NCBI GenBank assembly: GCA_030147805.1
Contig: JASBUR010000009.1
Coordinates: 1-64,000, forward strand
Direction of reading: 5' to 3'
Origin: Sphingomonadaceae bacterium
GTDB lineage: Bacteria; Pseudomonadota; Alphaproteobacteria; Sphingomonadales; Sphingomonadaceae
Length of the DNA stretch: 64,000 nt
A program made the position numbers and the translations under genes. Positions 21,503-30,880 of the stretch are shown piece by piece (position 1 is the first letter of the stretch; every line of letters starts with the position of its first letter). The notes under the pieces are model-generated. The model made no database searches. It saw nothing but the letters and a program-made list of their open reading frames with translations, and had not been told where the DNA came from.

Positions 21503-23578
21503 CTATTTTACCGAATATTGGCTGAGCTTGCCGCCCTCCGCCGCCAGTCGCTCCAGCAGCGGCGACGGGGCGAAATCGTCGCCCTGCGTGCTCTGATACT
21601 GCTTGAGCCGGTCGACCACCGCCTGCAGCCCGACGGTATCGCCGTAGAACATCGGGCCGCCGCGATAGACCGGCCAGCCATAGCCGTTGATCCAGACGAT
21701 ATCGATGTCCGAGCCGCGGTAGGCCATGCCCTCGTCGAGGATCTTCGCGCCCTCGTTGATCATCGGATAGACGCAGCGCTCGAGGATTTCGTCGTCGGAG
21801 ATCGGGCGGCGGTTGACGCCCTTCTCGGCGGCAAAATCGAGGATCATCTTCTCGACGAGCGGCGAGGGGGTGCGGTTGCGCTTCTCGTCATAGTCGTAGA
21901 AGCCGCTGCCGGTCTTCTGGCCGCGCCGGTCCATCTCGCAGAGCCGGTCGCGCAGCGTTTCGCCCTTCGACGTCTCCTTCGACCAGCCGATGTCGAGTCC
22001 GGCGAGGTCGGCCATCTGGAACGGTCCCATCGGGAAGCCGAAGTCGTAGAGCACGCGGTCGACGTCCCAGGGCATCGCGCCCTCGAGGATCAGCTTGTTG
22101 GCCTCGCGCTGGCGCGGGCTGAGCATGCGGTTGCCGATGAAGCCGTGGCAGACGCCGGCGACGACGGCGACCTTGCCGATCTTCTTCGCCACCGCCATCG
22201 CCGTCGCCAGCACATCGGGCGCGGTTTTCGCGCCGCGCACCACCTCCAGCAGCCGCATGACGTTGGCCGGCGAGAAGAAATGCAGCCCGACCACGTCCTG
22301 CGGCCGCGCCGTCGCCGCGGCGATCTCGTCGACGTTGAGATAGCTGGTGTTCGAGGCGAGGATCGCACCCGGCTTGGCGATCTTGTCGAGCTTGCCGAAG
22401 ACGTCCTTCTTGATGTCCATGTTCTCGAACACCGCCTCGATGATCAGGTCGCAGTCGGCAAGGTCCTCGAGCGACATCGACGGGGTGAGCAGCCCCATGT
22501 TGCGCGCGACGCCCTCGGCGCTGAGCTTGCCCTTGGCGGCGCTGTTCTCGTAGTTCCGGCGGATCGTGCCGACGCCGCGGTCGAGCGGCTCCTGCTTCAT
22601 CTCGACGATCGTGACGGGCACGCCGGCCGACAGAAAGTTCATCGAGATGCCGCCGCCCATCGTTCCGGCGCCGATGACGCCGACCTTGCGGATCGCGCGC
22701 GTCGCGCTGTCGTCAGGCAGGTTGGGGATCTTGGCGGCCTGACGTTCGGCAAAGAACACATAGCGTTGCGCTGCAGACTGAACACCCGACATCAACTCCA
22801 TGAACAGCGCGCGCTCGCGCTTCATGCCATCGTCGAAGGGCAGGGTGGCGGCCGCCTCGATGCACTTGATATTGGCCTCGGGCGCTTCGTAGCCGCGGAA
22901 CCGGCGTGCGTTCGCCTTGCGGAACTCGGCGAAGAGCTCGGGGCTGCCGCCCTTCACCTCGAGATCGCGGACCTTCTTCAGCGGCCGCTTCTCGGCGACG
23001 ATCTTGGCGGCGAAGGCGACGGCCGCGGCGCGCAGCTCACCCTCGGGCGCCAGATCGTCGACGAGGCCGGTGTCGAGCGCCGCCTTGGCGCCGATCGGCG
23101 TGCCACTCGTCACCATGTCGAGCGCCTTCGCCGCGCCGACGATGCGCGGCAGCCGCTGCGTGCCGCCGGCGCCCGGCAGCAGGCCCAGCTTGACCTCGGG
23201 AAGCCCGAGTTTCGCCGACGGCACCGCGACACGGTAGTGGCAGGTCAGCGCCACCTCGAGACCGCCGCCGAGCGCGGTGCCGTGAATCGCCGCCACGATC
23301 GGCTTCGGGGCGTTCTCCATCGTCGCCTGCACCTCGTGCAGCGAGGCGCCGCGCGGCGGTTTGCCGAACTCGGAAATGTCGGCGCCGGCAATGAAGGTGC
23401 GCCCGGCGCAGATCAGCACGATCGCCTCGACCGCCGGGTCGGCGACCGCCTTGCCCACCGCCGCCGACAGTCCGTCGCGCACGTCGGCCGACAGCGCATT
23501 CACCGGCGGCGAGTCGACCGTGATCACGCCGACATTGCCCTCGACCGCCAGATCGGTCACCGCGTTGATGTTGCCCAT
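21503..23578 (-). CDS. fadJ: 3-hydroxyacyl-CoA dehydrogenase / enoyl-CoA hydratase fusion
   Basis: The 691-residue multifunctional beta-oxidation protein has an N-terminal crotonase domain (about 1-290; [14 protein letters not shown] and [18 protein letters not shown]). An NAD-binding 3-hydroxyacyl-CoA dehydrogenase domain follows ([18 protein letters not shown] near residue 300; [15 protein letters not shown]), then two C-terminal dehydrogenase helices domains ([26 protein letters not shown]). It hydrates 2-enoyl-CoA and oxidises the product. A thiolase partner is not next to it. The start at 23578 has GGGGAGAG upstream and gives the family N-terminus; the frame runs further 5' without a ribosome site. 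Confidence 0.94.
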   Translation of the reverse strand: MGNINAVTDLAVEGNVGVITVDSPPVNALSADVRDGLSAAVGKAVADPAVEAIVLICAGRTFIAGADISEFGKPPRGASLHEVQATMENAPKPIVAAIHGTALGGGLEVALTCHYRVAVPSAKLGLPEVKLGLLPGAGGTQRLPRIVGAAKALDMVTSGTPIGAKAALDTGLVDDLAPEGELRAAAVAFAAKIVAEKRPLKKVRDLEVKGGSPELFAEFRKANARRFRGYEAPEANIKCIEAAATLPFDDGMKRERALFMELMSGVQSAAQRYVFFAERQAAKIPNLPDDSATRAIRKVGVIGAGTMGGGISMNFLSAGVPVTIVEMKQEPLDRGVGTIRRNYENSAAKGKLSAEGVARNMGLLTPSMSLEDLADCDLIIEAVFENMDIKKDVFGKLDKIAKPGAILASNTSYLNVDEIAAATARPQDVVGLHFFSPANVMRLLEVVRGAKTAPDVLATAMAVAKKIGKVAVVAGVCHGFIGNRMLSPRQREANKLILEGAMPWDVDRVLYDFGFPMGPFQMADLAGLDIGWSKETSKGETLRDRLCEMDRRGQKTGSGFYDYDEKRNRTPSPLVEKMILDFAAEKGVNRRPISDDEILERCVYPMINEGAKILDEGMAYRGSDIDIVWINGYGWPVYRGGPMFYGDTVGLQAVVDRLKQYQSTQGDDFAPSPLLERLAAEGGKLSQYSVK

Positions 23579-23741
23579 GTCGTCTCTCCCCATGCGATTT
23601 GCCCCGACAGATACACGATCGCGCCCGGCGGCGAAGCGCTGTCGAAAATCGGGGGGAGACCCTGTGCCGGTCACCTACCGCACAATTACGATCTGGCTGC
23701 GCTGCGGCGCATCGTCGAGGTTGGCGCGGCGGAGGTGGCTG

Positions 23742-24020
23742 ATGCGTCATGTAAAATTTGCCGAGCTGGTGCCCGGCGCGGTGGGAATGTTCGAACCCGA
23801 AGGACCGACGTCGCTCGACAACCTGTCGCGCGAGCTTGCGCTTGCCGCGGCACATGGCGACGAGCGGCTGCGCCTGCTCAATGCCATGCAGATGCTCGGC
23901 AACGTCCGCGACCTGCTCGTCGGCCCCCTGTCCGCCGAGGCGGAGCGGCTACTGGGTCAGGCGATACATGAACTGATGCGCCGCGAGCGCGAGATCCCGG
24001 CGGAGTGGCGTCCCGCCTAG
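23742..24020 (+). CDS. Hypothetical 92-residue helical protein
   Basis: The frame from ATG 23742 encodes 92 residues and has an excellent GGAGGT ribosome site 5 bases upstream, which argues that it is real. The sequence starts [20 protein letters not shown] and continues with leucine- and alanine-rich amphipathic segments ([40 protein letters not shown]). There is no signal peptide or membrane segment. I recognise no family. It may belong with the small genes that follow. Confidence 0.65.
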   Translation: MRHVKFAELVPGAVGMFEPEGPTSLDNLSRELALAAAHGDERLRLLNAMQMLGNVRDLLVGPLSAEAERLLGQAIHELMRREREIPAEWRPA

Positions 24021-24081
24021 CGCGGCGACCGGCCCGCCGCGTCGGCCTGGAACGTCTGGCGCTTCGGTGCGCTTGTCGGCC

Positions 24082-24294
24082 ATGGCGCTTCACTTTTTTC
24101 ATCTTCGCAGCGGTCCGCGCGTCGAGCTCGACACGCAGGGCACCGACTGCGTCGACCTGGCGGCGGCCAAGCGGCATGCCGTCGAGCTCGCCGCCGGTCA
24201 GAACGCGCGCGACGACGACTGGCGTATCGAGATCGCGGATGCGGCCGGCCAGTATATCGCCAGCGTCGACCGGAACGGGGTCGTCGCGGACTAG
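24082..24294 (+). CDS. DUF6894-like small protein
   Basis: The 70-residue product begins ALHFFHLRSGPRVELDTQG, followed by DLAAAKRHAVELAAG and RIEIADAAGQYIASV. This layout (a short strand with FFHLR, an aspartate-rich turn, a helix with AA-A-RHA, then a strand) matches the DUF6894 group of small alphaproteobacterial proteins. Their function is unknown. ATG 24082 gives the usual start; a GTG lies five codons upstream. No ribosome site is evident. Confidence 0.6.
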   Translation: MALHFFHLRSGPRVELDTQGTDCVDLAAAKRHAVELAAGQNARDDDWRIEIADAAGQYIASVDRNGVVAD

Positions 24295-24369
24295 CGGCGG
24301 CTCGTCGCGCGCCGCGAACCCGGCTCCGATTCGGTGCGTTGATCGCCGGCTGTCGAAGGAGAGACATTC

Positions 24370-24540
24370 ATGGCGAAGCACAAGAAATCGAAGGCGGCAA
24401 AACGCAGCGGCTTCGGCCGGGCGAGCCGCTTCGCGCGCGACAATGGCCGCACGCTGGGGCTCGTCGGGGCCGGGATTGCCGGCGCGGCGGCACTCATGAT
24501 CGGGCAGCGCTACCGCAACCGCCAGCCCGCGGGCGGTTGA
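24370..24540 (+). CDS. Small basic protein with one membrane segment
   Basis: A 56-residue ORF has a strong AAGGAGAG ribosome site 7 bases upstream of ATG 24370. The N-terminus is very basic (AKHKKSKAAKRSGFGRASRFARD). It is followed by a glycine/alanine-rich hydrophobic stretch (TLGLVGAGIAGAAALMIG) and a short basic tail. This suggests a single-pass inner-membrane peptide with positive-inside topology. Function unknown. It ends just before a strong bidirectional terminator. Confidence 0.6.
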   Translation: MAKHKKSKAAKRSGFGRASRFARDNGRTLGLVGAGIAGAAALMIGQRYRNRQPAGG

Positions 24541-24576
24541 CGCCCGCAGAAGCCTGCAGCCCAGGCGCTGCGCATG

Positions 24577-24615
24577 AAGAGGCCGGCGAGATCAGTGATC
24601 TCGCCGGCCTCTTTG
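24577..24615. terminator. Bidirectional hairpin terminator
   Basis: AAGAGGCCGGCGAGATCA and its exact reverse complement are separated by a single G. This gives a stem of about 15 bp closed by a small loop, with A's before and TTT after. It separates the small plus-strand gene ending at 24540 from the convergent DUF4142 gene ending at 24629 and should stop transcripts from both sides. Confidence 0.85.
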
Positions 24616-24628
24616 ATTCATCTATTCG

Positions 24629-25264
24629 TTACTGTGGCGGGTTGGCGGCCGGCTCGTCGGCGCCGCTCTCGTCGAGCCGCTTCACCGTGTCGAGGTGGCC
24701 CTGGACGATCGGAGCGGTCTTGGCGGCGAAAGCCTTGAGCTGCGCGCTGTCGCCGCTCTGCGCAAAGCCCTGGTGCAGGTTCAGCGCTTCTTCGTGCGCC
24801 TGGGTCTGCTGGTCGAGATAGGCGGTATCGAACGCGGCGGCCTCAATGCCGCGAAGCTCGTCGACCATCGCCTGGCGACGCGCGTCGAGCGTGGCCGGCG
24901 GCGTCATGCTGACCCCGGCGGCGGCGAGTGCCGACTTCAGCTCGGCCGTGGTCTGGGTGTGGCCGTCGACCATCATCTGGGCGAACTGCTTCACCTCGGC
25001 CGAATTCGACTTCTCGAGCGCCAGCCGGCTCGATTCGATCTCGTACATGTCGCTGAGCGCCGCCGTCATCGCATAGCCGGCGGGGGTGTTGGGATCGGTG
25101 GCGGGGTCGCCCATCGCCGGCATCGCGCCTGGCTGCGCGGCCGTTGCAGTCTCGATCGTCGCGTCGCCGGTGGCGGTTTCCGCCTCGGTCGCCACATTCT
25201 CGGAGTTGCCGCACGCCGCCAGGGTGAGCAGGGCAACGGATGACAGGATCAGGCTTCGGGTCAC
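24629..25264 (-). CDS. DUF4142 lipoprotein
   Basis: The 211-residue product starts at GTG 25264 behind a strong AAAAGGAGAT ribosome site. It opens with a signal peptide and lipobox (LLTLAACGNSENV), so it should be anchored in the envelope. A Thr/Ala-rich linker follows, then the DUF4142 helical domain (about residues 70-200): YEIESSRLALEKSNSAEVKQFAQMMVDGHTQT and YLDQQTQAHEEALNLHQGFAQSG. Such proteins resemble ferritin-like helical bundles. They occur near stress genes, but no reaction is established to my knowledge. Confidence 0.88.
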   Translation of the reverse strand: MTRSLILSSVALLTLAACGNSENVATEAETATGDATIETATAAQPGAMPAMGDPATDPNTPAGYAMTAALSDMYEIESSRLALEKSNSAEVKQFAQMMVDGHTQTTAELKSALAAAGVSMTPPATLDARRQAMVDELRGIEAAAFDTAYLDQQTQAHEEALNLHQGFAQSGDSAQLKAFAAKTAPIVQGHLDTVKRLDESGADEPAANPPQ

Positions 25265-25334
25265 GAGGATCTCCTTTTGGAACCGCGCACCCAACAAATG
25301 GCGGACGACATCGTTCCCGTCCGGAAGCGTGGCG

Positions 25335-25496
25335 TCAGGCGGCGGTGCGCTGCCGGTGAAGATGGCTTTCGAGCGAAACGACGGCGGCTTCGAGATGGAG
25401 CAGCGAGACTCCGCCGTGATAGCCGCCCATCTCGCTGTAGAGCGCGCGCATCCGCTCGAGCAATCGCTCGAGCGCGTTGACTTCCTCGGTCGCCAT
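25335..25496 (-). CDS. Hypothetical 53-residue protein
   Basis: A minus-strand ORF from ATG 25496 encodes 53 residues beginning ATEEVNALERLLERMRALY and continuing SEMGGYHGGVSLLHLEAAVV. A G-run (GGGGGGTGA) just upstream can serve as ribosome site. The protein is a charged amphipathic helix, a glycine turn and a second helix, with no signal peptide. It precedes the DUF4142 gene by 70 bases on the same strand, so they may be cotranscribed. Function unknown. Confidence 0.55.
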   Translation of the reverse strand: MATEEVNALERLLERMRALYSEMGGYHGGVSLLHLEAAVVSLESHLHRQRTAA

Positions 25497-25628
25497 TTCA
25501 CCCCCCGGTGGTCGATGTGCCGCTCATCATTAACGATAATTAACATCTGCAACAATGCCGTCGGTCTTCACAACGGCACGCATTGTCGCGACAAGGATCG
25601 CAACGACCGGGCAGGCAGGAACTGGCGA

Positions 25629-26624
25629 ATGGTTTTGCGGATTTTTCAGCCCGGTCGGCCGGGGGGCATCGCGATCGACGCCGGCGAGGCGAGCGCGATC
25701 CTGCCTTCCGACACCGTGTGGATCGATCTGCTCGAACCCTCGCGCGAGGAGGAACGGCTCGTCGAGCTCACGCTCGGGCTTCAGGTTCCGACGCGCGAGG
25801 AAATGGCGGAGATCGAACCGTCGAGCCGTCTTTACCAGGAACGCGGCGCGGTGTTCCTTACCGCAAATGTGATGAGCGGCATCGAGGCCGGCGATCCGGT
25901 CAGCACCCCGGTGAGCTTCGTGCTGACGCCCGAGCATCTCGTCACGGTGCGCTACGCCGACCCCAAGCCCTTCCGCAGCTTTGCCGCGCACATCCAGCGC
26001 GAGCCGAGCCTGTGCGGCTCGGCGACGATGACGCTCATCCACCTGCTCGATGCGATCATCGATCGGCTCGCCGATACGCTCGAGGTCGTCCAGAGCGATA
26101 TCGACAAGACGTCGCGGACGATTTTCCGGCGCGGCCTGCAGAGCGCACGTCGCCGCGGTCGCATGTCGAACGACACGTTGCAGGAGCTGCTGCTGCGCAT
26201 CGGCGACGACCAGGATCTGCTTGCCAAGACGCGCGACAGCCTCGCCAGCATGGGACGGCTGATGAGCTTCCTGTCGCTTCCGCACCATATCCGCGAGGAC
26301 CGCGAGCTCCGCGAGCATGTGAAGAGCCTCGGTCGCGACGTCGCCTCGCTCATCGACCATTCGGGCTTTCTGGCCACCAACATCAGCTTCCTGCTCGATG
26401 CCTCGCTCGGGCTGATCAACATCGAGCAGAACGCGATCATCAAGATCTTCTCGGTCGCCGCGGTGGTCTTCCTTCCGCCGACGCTGGTCGCCAGCATCTA
26501 CGGGATGAACTTCGAACACATGCCCGAACTGCGCTGGCTGCTCGGCTATCCCTATGCGCTCGCGCTCATGGTGATGTCGGCGGTGTTGCCCTACCTGTTC
26601 TTCAAGCGGAAGGGCTGGCTCTAG
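25629..26624 (+). CDS. corA: CorA-family magnesium/cobalt transporter
   Basis: The 331-residue protein has a large N-terminal cytosolic domain and two C-terminal membrane helices. The signature GMN in ASIYGMNFEHMPEL lies near residue 291, between them. The last residues FFKRKGWL are the usual basic end. CorA pentamers let Mg2+ into the cytosol. ATG 25629 gives a normal length; the frame runs far upstream without a family match. A hairpin terminator follows 13 bases after the stop. Confidence 0.93.
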   Translation: MVLRIFQPGRPGGIAIDAGEASAILPSDTVWIDLLEPSREEERLVELTLGLQVPTREEMAEIEPSSRLYQERGAVFLTANVMSGIEAGDPVSTPVSFVLTPEHLVTVRYADPKPFRSFAAHIQREPSLCGSATMTLIHLLDAIIDRLADTLEVVQSDIDKTSRTIFRRGLQSARRRGRMSNDTLQELLLRIGDDQDLLAKTRDSLASMGRLMSFLSLPHHIREDRELREHVKSLGRDVASLIDHSGFLATNISFLLDASLGLINIEQNAIIKIFSVAAVVFLPPTLVASIYGMNFEHMPELRWLLGYPYALALMVMSAVLPYLFFKRKGWL

Positions 26625-26637
26625 GCCTGGACGCCAA

Positions 26638-26663
26638 AAAGGCCCGGCTTGCGCCGGGCCTTT
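26638..26663. terminator. Hairpin terminator after corA
   Basis: AAAGGCCCGGC pairs with GCCGGGCCTTT over 11 bases around a TTGC loop. It lies 13 bases after corA and just beyond the 3' end of the opposing tRNA-Asn, so it may serve both transcription units. Confidence 0.85.
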
Positions 26664-26670
26664 CCGTATC

Positions 26671-26745
26671 TGGCTCCCCGGGTAGGATTCGAACCTACGA
26701 CCGTCCGATTAACAGTCGGATGCTCTACCACTGAGCTACCGAGGA
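26671..26745 (-). tRNA. tRNA-Asn (anticodon GTT)
   Basis: On the minus strand the sequence begins TCCTCGGTAGCTCAGTGGTA and folds into a standard tRNA. The anticodon loop is CTGTTAA with anticodon GTT, the T-arm is GTAGGTTCGAATCCTAC, the acceptor has one T-G wobble pair, and CCA is encoded. It decodes AAC and AAT. Confidence 0.97.
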
Positions 26746-26823
26746 ATGGAGCGGCGCGGGGTATAGCAACCGTCTTCGGTGCTGCCAAGCACTGCTTTCC
26801 ACCTTTTCCCGTGCCGGACGGCC

Positions 26824-27600
26824 TCAGGTGAGGAACTGCTCCATCACGATGCGGTCGTCGAGCGCATATTCGGGGTCGAACAGCAGCTCGAGCTTGGTGG
26901 CGCGGTCGGTCGAGACCTTGACGCTGGCAACGTCGCGCACCTCGACCTGGTCGGCGACGGCGCTCACCGGGCGCTTCGCGGCCTCGAGCACGCGGAATTC
27001 GATCGCCGAGGCGGCGGGGATCAGCGCGCCGCGCCAGCGCCGCGGCCGGAACGGGCTGATCGGCGTCAGCGCCAGCAGATCGCTCTGCAGCGGCAGGATC
27101 GGGCCGTGCGCCGAGAGATTATAGGCGGTCGAGCCGGCGGGCGTCGCCACCAGCACGCCGTCGCAGGCGAGGTCGGACATGCGGACGCGTCCGTCGATGG
27201 CGATCTCGATCTTCGCCGCCTGACGCGTTTCGCGCAGCAGCGACACCTCGTTGATCGCCGGCGAAACGATGCGCTGGCCGCTGACCGTCTTCGCTTCCAT
27301 GCACAGCGGATGCAGCACGAACGGCTTGGCGTTGGTCAGCCGGTCGAGCAGCCCGTCGGGGTGGTAGCCGTTCATCAGGAAGCCGACGGTGCCGAGGTTC
27401 ATGCCGAATACCGGCACCGGCCGCCGCCGCTCCATTACGCCGTGCAGCGTCTGCAGCATGAAGCCGTCGCCGCCGAGCGCGACGATGACGTCGGCCTCGC
27501 CCACCGGCGCCCACTCGTAGAGGCCGCGCAGCGTTTCCGCCGCCGCCTCGGCCGGTTCGGTGGGCGAGGCGAGCAGCGCCAGTCGCGAAAAGCGGCTCAT
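26824..27600 (-). CDS. nadK: NAD kinase
   Basis: The 258-residue enzyme phosphorylates NAD to NADP with ATP. It has the [11 protein letters not shown] motif (GGDG nucleotide site) near residue 42, followed by [12 protein letters not shown]. The catalytic neighbourhood is [24 protein letters not shown] near residue 150. The ATG at 27600 overlaps the moaA stop as ATGA, so the gene is translationally coupled to moaA. The length is on the short side but normal for alphaproteobacteria. Confidence 0.94.
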   Translation of the reverse strand: MSRFSRLALLASPTEPAEAAAETLRGLYEWAPVGEADVIVALGGDGFMLQTLHGVMERRRPVPVFGMNLGTVGFLMNGYHPDGLLDRLTNAKPFVLHPLCMEAKTVSGQRIVSPAINEVSLLRETRQAAKIEIAIDGRVRMSDLACDGVLVATPAGSTAYNLSAHGPILPLQSDLLALTPISPFRPRRWRGALIPAASAIEFRVLEAAKRPVSAVADQVEVRDVASVKVSTDRATKLELLFDPEYALDDRIVMEQFLT

Positions 27601-28631
27601 CCGCCGGTCAGGCTCATATGGCGCGTCACCGCCGGCGCCGCGGCGCGGCGGTCGATGCGGAAGTCGTGCCCCTTCGGCTTGCGGACCATTGCCGCGTCGA
27701 GGGCGGCATCGAGCGCCGCGTCGCTCTCGGTCGCGCGGATGATCGCGCGAAGGTCGGCAGCATCGTCCTGGCCGAGGCACATGTAGAGCGTGCCCGTCGC
27801 GGTGAGCCGCACGCGGTTGCAGCTTTCGCAGAAATTATGCGTGAGCGGCGTGATGAACCCCAGCCGCTGGCCGGTCTCGCGGATGCGCACGTAGCGCGCC
27901 GGCCCGCCGGTCGACAGCGCGATCGGCTCGAGCGTCCAGCGCCGCTCGAGGTCGCCGCGGACCTGCGATAGCGGCAGATAGCGGTCGGTGCGATCCTCCT
28001 CGACCTCGCCGAGCGGCATCGTCTCGATCAGCACCAGATCATGCCCCGCCGCCCCGCACCAGCGCAGCATCGCCTCGATCTCGTCGTCGTTGATGCCCCT
28101 GAGCGCCACCATGTTGATCTTGACGTGCAGTCCGGCAGCCGTGGCGGCGGCGATGCCGTCGAGCACCTGCGGCAGTCGCCCCCAGCGGGTGATGTGCGCG
28201 AAGCGATCGGGGTCAAGCGTGTCGAGGCTGACGTTGAGCCGGCGGACGCCGGCGGCGGCGAGGTCGGCGGCATAGCGCGCCAGCTGGCTGCCGTTGGTGG
28301 TCAGCGTCAGCTCGTCGATCGCCCCCGATTCGAGATGTCGCGACAGCGAGCGAACGAGGTCGATGATGCCGCGGCGGACCAGCGGTTCGCCGCCGGTGAG
28401 CCGGAGCTTGCGCACGCCGCGGCGCACGAAGGCGCTCGCCAGCCGGTCGATTTCCTCGAGGCTCAGCACGTCGGCCTTCGGCAGGAAGGTCATATGCTCG
28501 GACATGCAGTAGACGCAGCGGAAGTCGCAGCGGTCGGTCACCGACACGCGCAGATAGTCGATGCGTCGGCCGAAGCCGTCGATCAGCGGCCGCAAGCCCG
28601 CTGCGTCCTTGCTGTGAAGCGCATCCGCCAT
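27597..28631 (-). CDS. moaA: GTP 3',8-cyclase (molybdenum cofactor synthesis)
   Basis: The 344-residue radical-SAM enzyme rearranges GTP in the first step of molybdopterin synthesis. The N-terminal iron-sulfur cluster motif is CDFRCVYC. The C-terminal cluster cysteines lie in [21 protein letters not shown], and the final GG needed for the reaction is present (HMSLTGG). ATG 28631 is chosen; a TTG three codons upstream is possible. nadK follows with a 4-base overlap. Other moa genes are not in the window. Confidence 0.94.
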   Translation of the reverse strand: MADALHSKDAAGLRPLIDGFGRRIDYLRVSVTDRCDFRCVYCMSEHMTFLPKADVLSLEEIDRLASAFVRRGVRKLRLTGGEPLVRRGIIDLVRSLSRHLESGAIDELTLTTNGSQLARYAADLAAAGVRRLNVSLDTLDPDRFAHITRWGRLPQVLDGIAAATAAGLHVKINMVALRGINDDEIEAMLRWCGAAGHDLVLIETMPLGEVEEDRTDRYLPLSQVRGDLERRWTLEPIALSTGGPARYVRIRETGQRLGFITPLTHNFCESCNRVRLTATGTLYMCLGQDDAADLRAIIRATESDAALDAALDAAMVRKPKGHDFRIDRRAAAPAVTRHMSLTGG

Positions 28632-28782
28632 GCGGCGCAATGTGCGGATGCGAAAGGAACAAGTCCAGCCTATGGCATTGTTTGAGCGCTGCGTTTAGCA
28701 TGCGTTCGGGCCGGAAGGTCCGCAAACAGGATGAACGTCGGCCGGGTGGGGCATCACCGGGCCGAACGAATATTGGATAAAG

Positions 28783-30879
28783 ATGACGGGGACGGGTCAG
28801 CAGGCGCCGATCTTCATCGTCTCGGTGCGCTATCGCCAGGAGGTGACGGCGGCGATCGAGGCGACCGGCCGGACCGTGACCGCCGCCCGGCGGTCCGACG
28901 AGGCGGTCCGCCGCTTCGGCCAGTCCGCCTCGGGAATTGCGGTGATCGATGCGCGCGGCGCGCTCGACCATGGCCTCAAGCTCGCGCGGCAGATTGCGCC
29001 GGCGGTCGAGGCACGGCGCGGCGCGCTGATGCTGCTGCTGTCGCGCAGCGACAGCGAGGCGCTCGGTGCCGTCTACGAATGCGGGGCCACGCATTTCCTG
29101 ATCAGCCCCTTTTCAGCCACCGAACTCGGCGAGGCGCTTCGTTTCGCCGACCGCTACGTCCGCCGCATGCAGGCGACGGGCGCCAGCGCGGCGGTGGTGA
29201 GCGCGCAGGCGGCGCTCACCGACACCGCGCGCTGGCACTGGTCGGCGGGCGAACCGGCGGCGACGATCTCGCGGTCGCTCGCCGCGCTGCTCGGCCGGCC
29301 GGTCGCCGGGTCGGTCGACGTGACGGCGGTCCTCCGCCGGCTCGACACACCCGAGCGGCTCAAGGTGCGGCGCGGGCTACGGCGGCTGCTGGTGTCGGGA
29401 TCGGGCGGCGACGTCGAGCATCGGATGATGGTCGACGGCAGTCCGCACCGCATCGTGCATCATGTGCGCGTCATGCACGGCCCGAACGGCGAGCTGGCGG
29501 GTCTGACCGCGACCGTCGAGGATCTCGATGCCTCGATGATCGAACATCGGTTGGCGGCGCATTTCGACCAGCTGACCGGGCTCGCCAACCAGGGCTATGC
29601 GCGCGCCTGGATCGATCAGCTGCTCGGCGGGCGCACCGCCTATGATCCGGCCTGCATCATCGTCCAGCTGGCGATCAGCCGCTTCGACCAGGTCAACGCC
29701 AGCTATGGCCGTGGCGTTGCCGACGCGCTGATGCAGGCAGTGGGCCGGCGTCTGCGCCGGCTGGCGGGCGCCGAGGAAGCCTATGGCGAGCGCATGCTGA
29801 TCGCGCGGCTCGCCGGCGCCGAATTCATCGTCGCTTTCGCCGGTCCGGTGATGCTCAAGGACGTCGTGCAGTTCAGCGAGCGGCTGGGCGAGGCGTTCGA
29901 GCGGCCGTTCGTGGTGAGCGGTCGCGCCGTCCATCTGGCGTGCCGCATGGGGATCGCGGTCGGCGAGACCGGGCTCGACAGCAGCGAGGTGCTGTTCCGT
30001 CGCGCCAGCGCCGCGCTCGCCGAGGCGAAGGCGCACGAGCCCAACAGTTACCGCGTCTTCCTCCCCGGCGATGGCGACGACGCGCGCGAGCGCATGGCCG
30101 ATCTGCAGACCGACCTGCGCCGCGCGCTCGAATCGGACGAGCTCGACATCGTCTACCAGCCGCAGGTCGAAGTGGTGACGCAGGCGATCTGCGGGGTCGA
30201 GGCGCTGGTGCGGTGGCGTCACCCGGTGATGGGCATGCTGCCCGCCGAGACGCTGCTCGACGTCGCTGCCAGCGCTGAACTGACCGCGCGGCTATCCGAG
30301 CACATCATCCACAAGGCGCTCAGCGAGGCCGCCGCCTGGGACGGGCCGCTCCACGACATGCGGCTGTCGGTCAACGTCACCGCCGACGACCTCAAGTTCG
30401 ACGATTTCGACAAGACGGTGATGGAGGTGCAGCGCGCCACCGGCTTCCCCGTCGACCGGCTGACGCTCGAGGTCACCGAGGGCGGACTGATGGAAAATCT
30501 CGACCGCGCCGCCGGCATGCTGTCGGCGTTGCGCGATCTCGGCATCAAGATCGCCATCGACGATTTCGGTACCGGCTATTCGTCGCTCGCCTATCTGAAG
30601 TCGCTGCCGCTCGACTATCTCAAGATCGACCGCAAGCTCGTCACCGACGTCGTCGGCTCGCCGCGCGGCCGCGTCGTGGTGCGCGGCATCGTCGACATGG
30701 CGCGCTCGCTCGGCATGGACGTCGTCGCCGAGGGGGTCGAGACGCCCGAGCAGCTCGACATCCTGGTGCGTGAGGGCTGCGGTCAATATCAGGGCTTCCT
30801 CTGCGCGCAGCCGATGACCGGCGCCGAGCTCGGCCCGTTCGTCAGCGCCTGGGAACAGGCCCGTGCCGCGGCGGCCTGA
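28783..30879 (+). CDS. REC-like / degenerate GGDEF / EAL cyclic-di-GMP protein
   Basis: The 698-residue soluble protein has several parts. Residues about 5-125 resemble a receiver domain in fold but lack the normal acidic pocket. A PAS-like region follows. The GGDEF domain (about 260-425) has the active loop changed to AGAEF, so cyclase activity is unlikely. The EAL domain (about 440-690) keeps GVEALVRWRHP, SVNVTADDL, EVTEGGLM, IDDFGTGYSSLAYLK, LKIDRKL and AEGVETPEQ, so cyclic-di-GMP hydrolysis is likely. It probably binds GTP or c-di-GMP in the inactive half as an allosteric input. The DsbA-family gene follows directly. Confidence 0.9.
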   Translation: MTGTGQQAPIFIVSVRYRQEVTAAIEATGRTVTAARRSDEAVRRFGQSASGIAVIDARGALDHGLKLARQIAPAVEARRGALMLLLSRSDSEALGAVYECGATHFLISPFSATELGEALRFADRYVRRMQATGASAAVVSAQAALTDTARWHWSAGEPAATISRSLAALLGRPVAGSVDVTAVLRRLDTPERLKVRRGLRRLLVSGSGGDVEHRMMVDGSPHRIVHHVRVMHGPNGELAGLTATVEDLDASMIEHRLAAHFDQLTGLANQGYARAWIDQLLGGRTAYDPACIIVQLAISRFDQVNASYGRGVADALMQAVGRRLRRLAGAEEAYGERMLIARLAGAEFIVAFAGPVMLKDVVQFSERLGEAFERPFVVSGRAVHLACRMGIAVGETGLDSSEVLFRRASAALAEAKAHEPNSYRVFLPGDGDDARERMADLQTDLRRALESDELDIVYQPQVEVVTQAICGVEALVRWRHPVMGMLPAETLLDVAASAELTARLSEHIIHKALSEAAAWDGPLHDMRLSVNVTADDLKFDDFDKTVMEVQRATGFPVDRLTLEVTEGGLMENLDRAAGMLSALRDLGIKIAIDDFGTGYSSLAYLKSLPLDYLKIDRKLVTDVVGSPRGRVVVRGIVDMARSLGMDVVAEGVETPEQLDILVREGCGQYQGFLCAQPMTGAELGPFVSAWEQARAAAA

Positions 30880-30880
30880 G

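Noticed and set aside
21477-21508. GCCCC...GGGGC hairpin followed by TATTTTA between the methyltransferase and fadJ genes as a terminator
   Set aside because: The stem is only about five pairs with a bulge and a long loop; too weak to call.
21233-23971. 912-codon plus-strand open frame opposite fadJ
   Set aside because: It is antisense to a clear multifunctional beta-oxidation gene and shows no conserved motif.
25530-25544. TTAACGATAATTAAC near the corA gene as a CtrA binding site
   Set aside because: The spacing between the TTAA halves is 6, while the CtrA full site needs 7, and no cell-cycle gene is adjacent.
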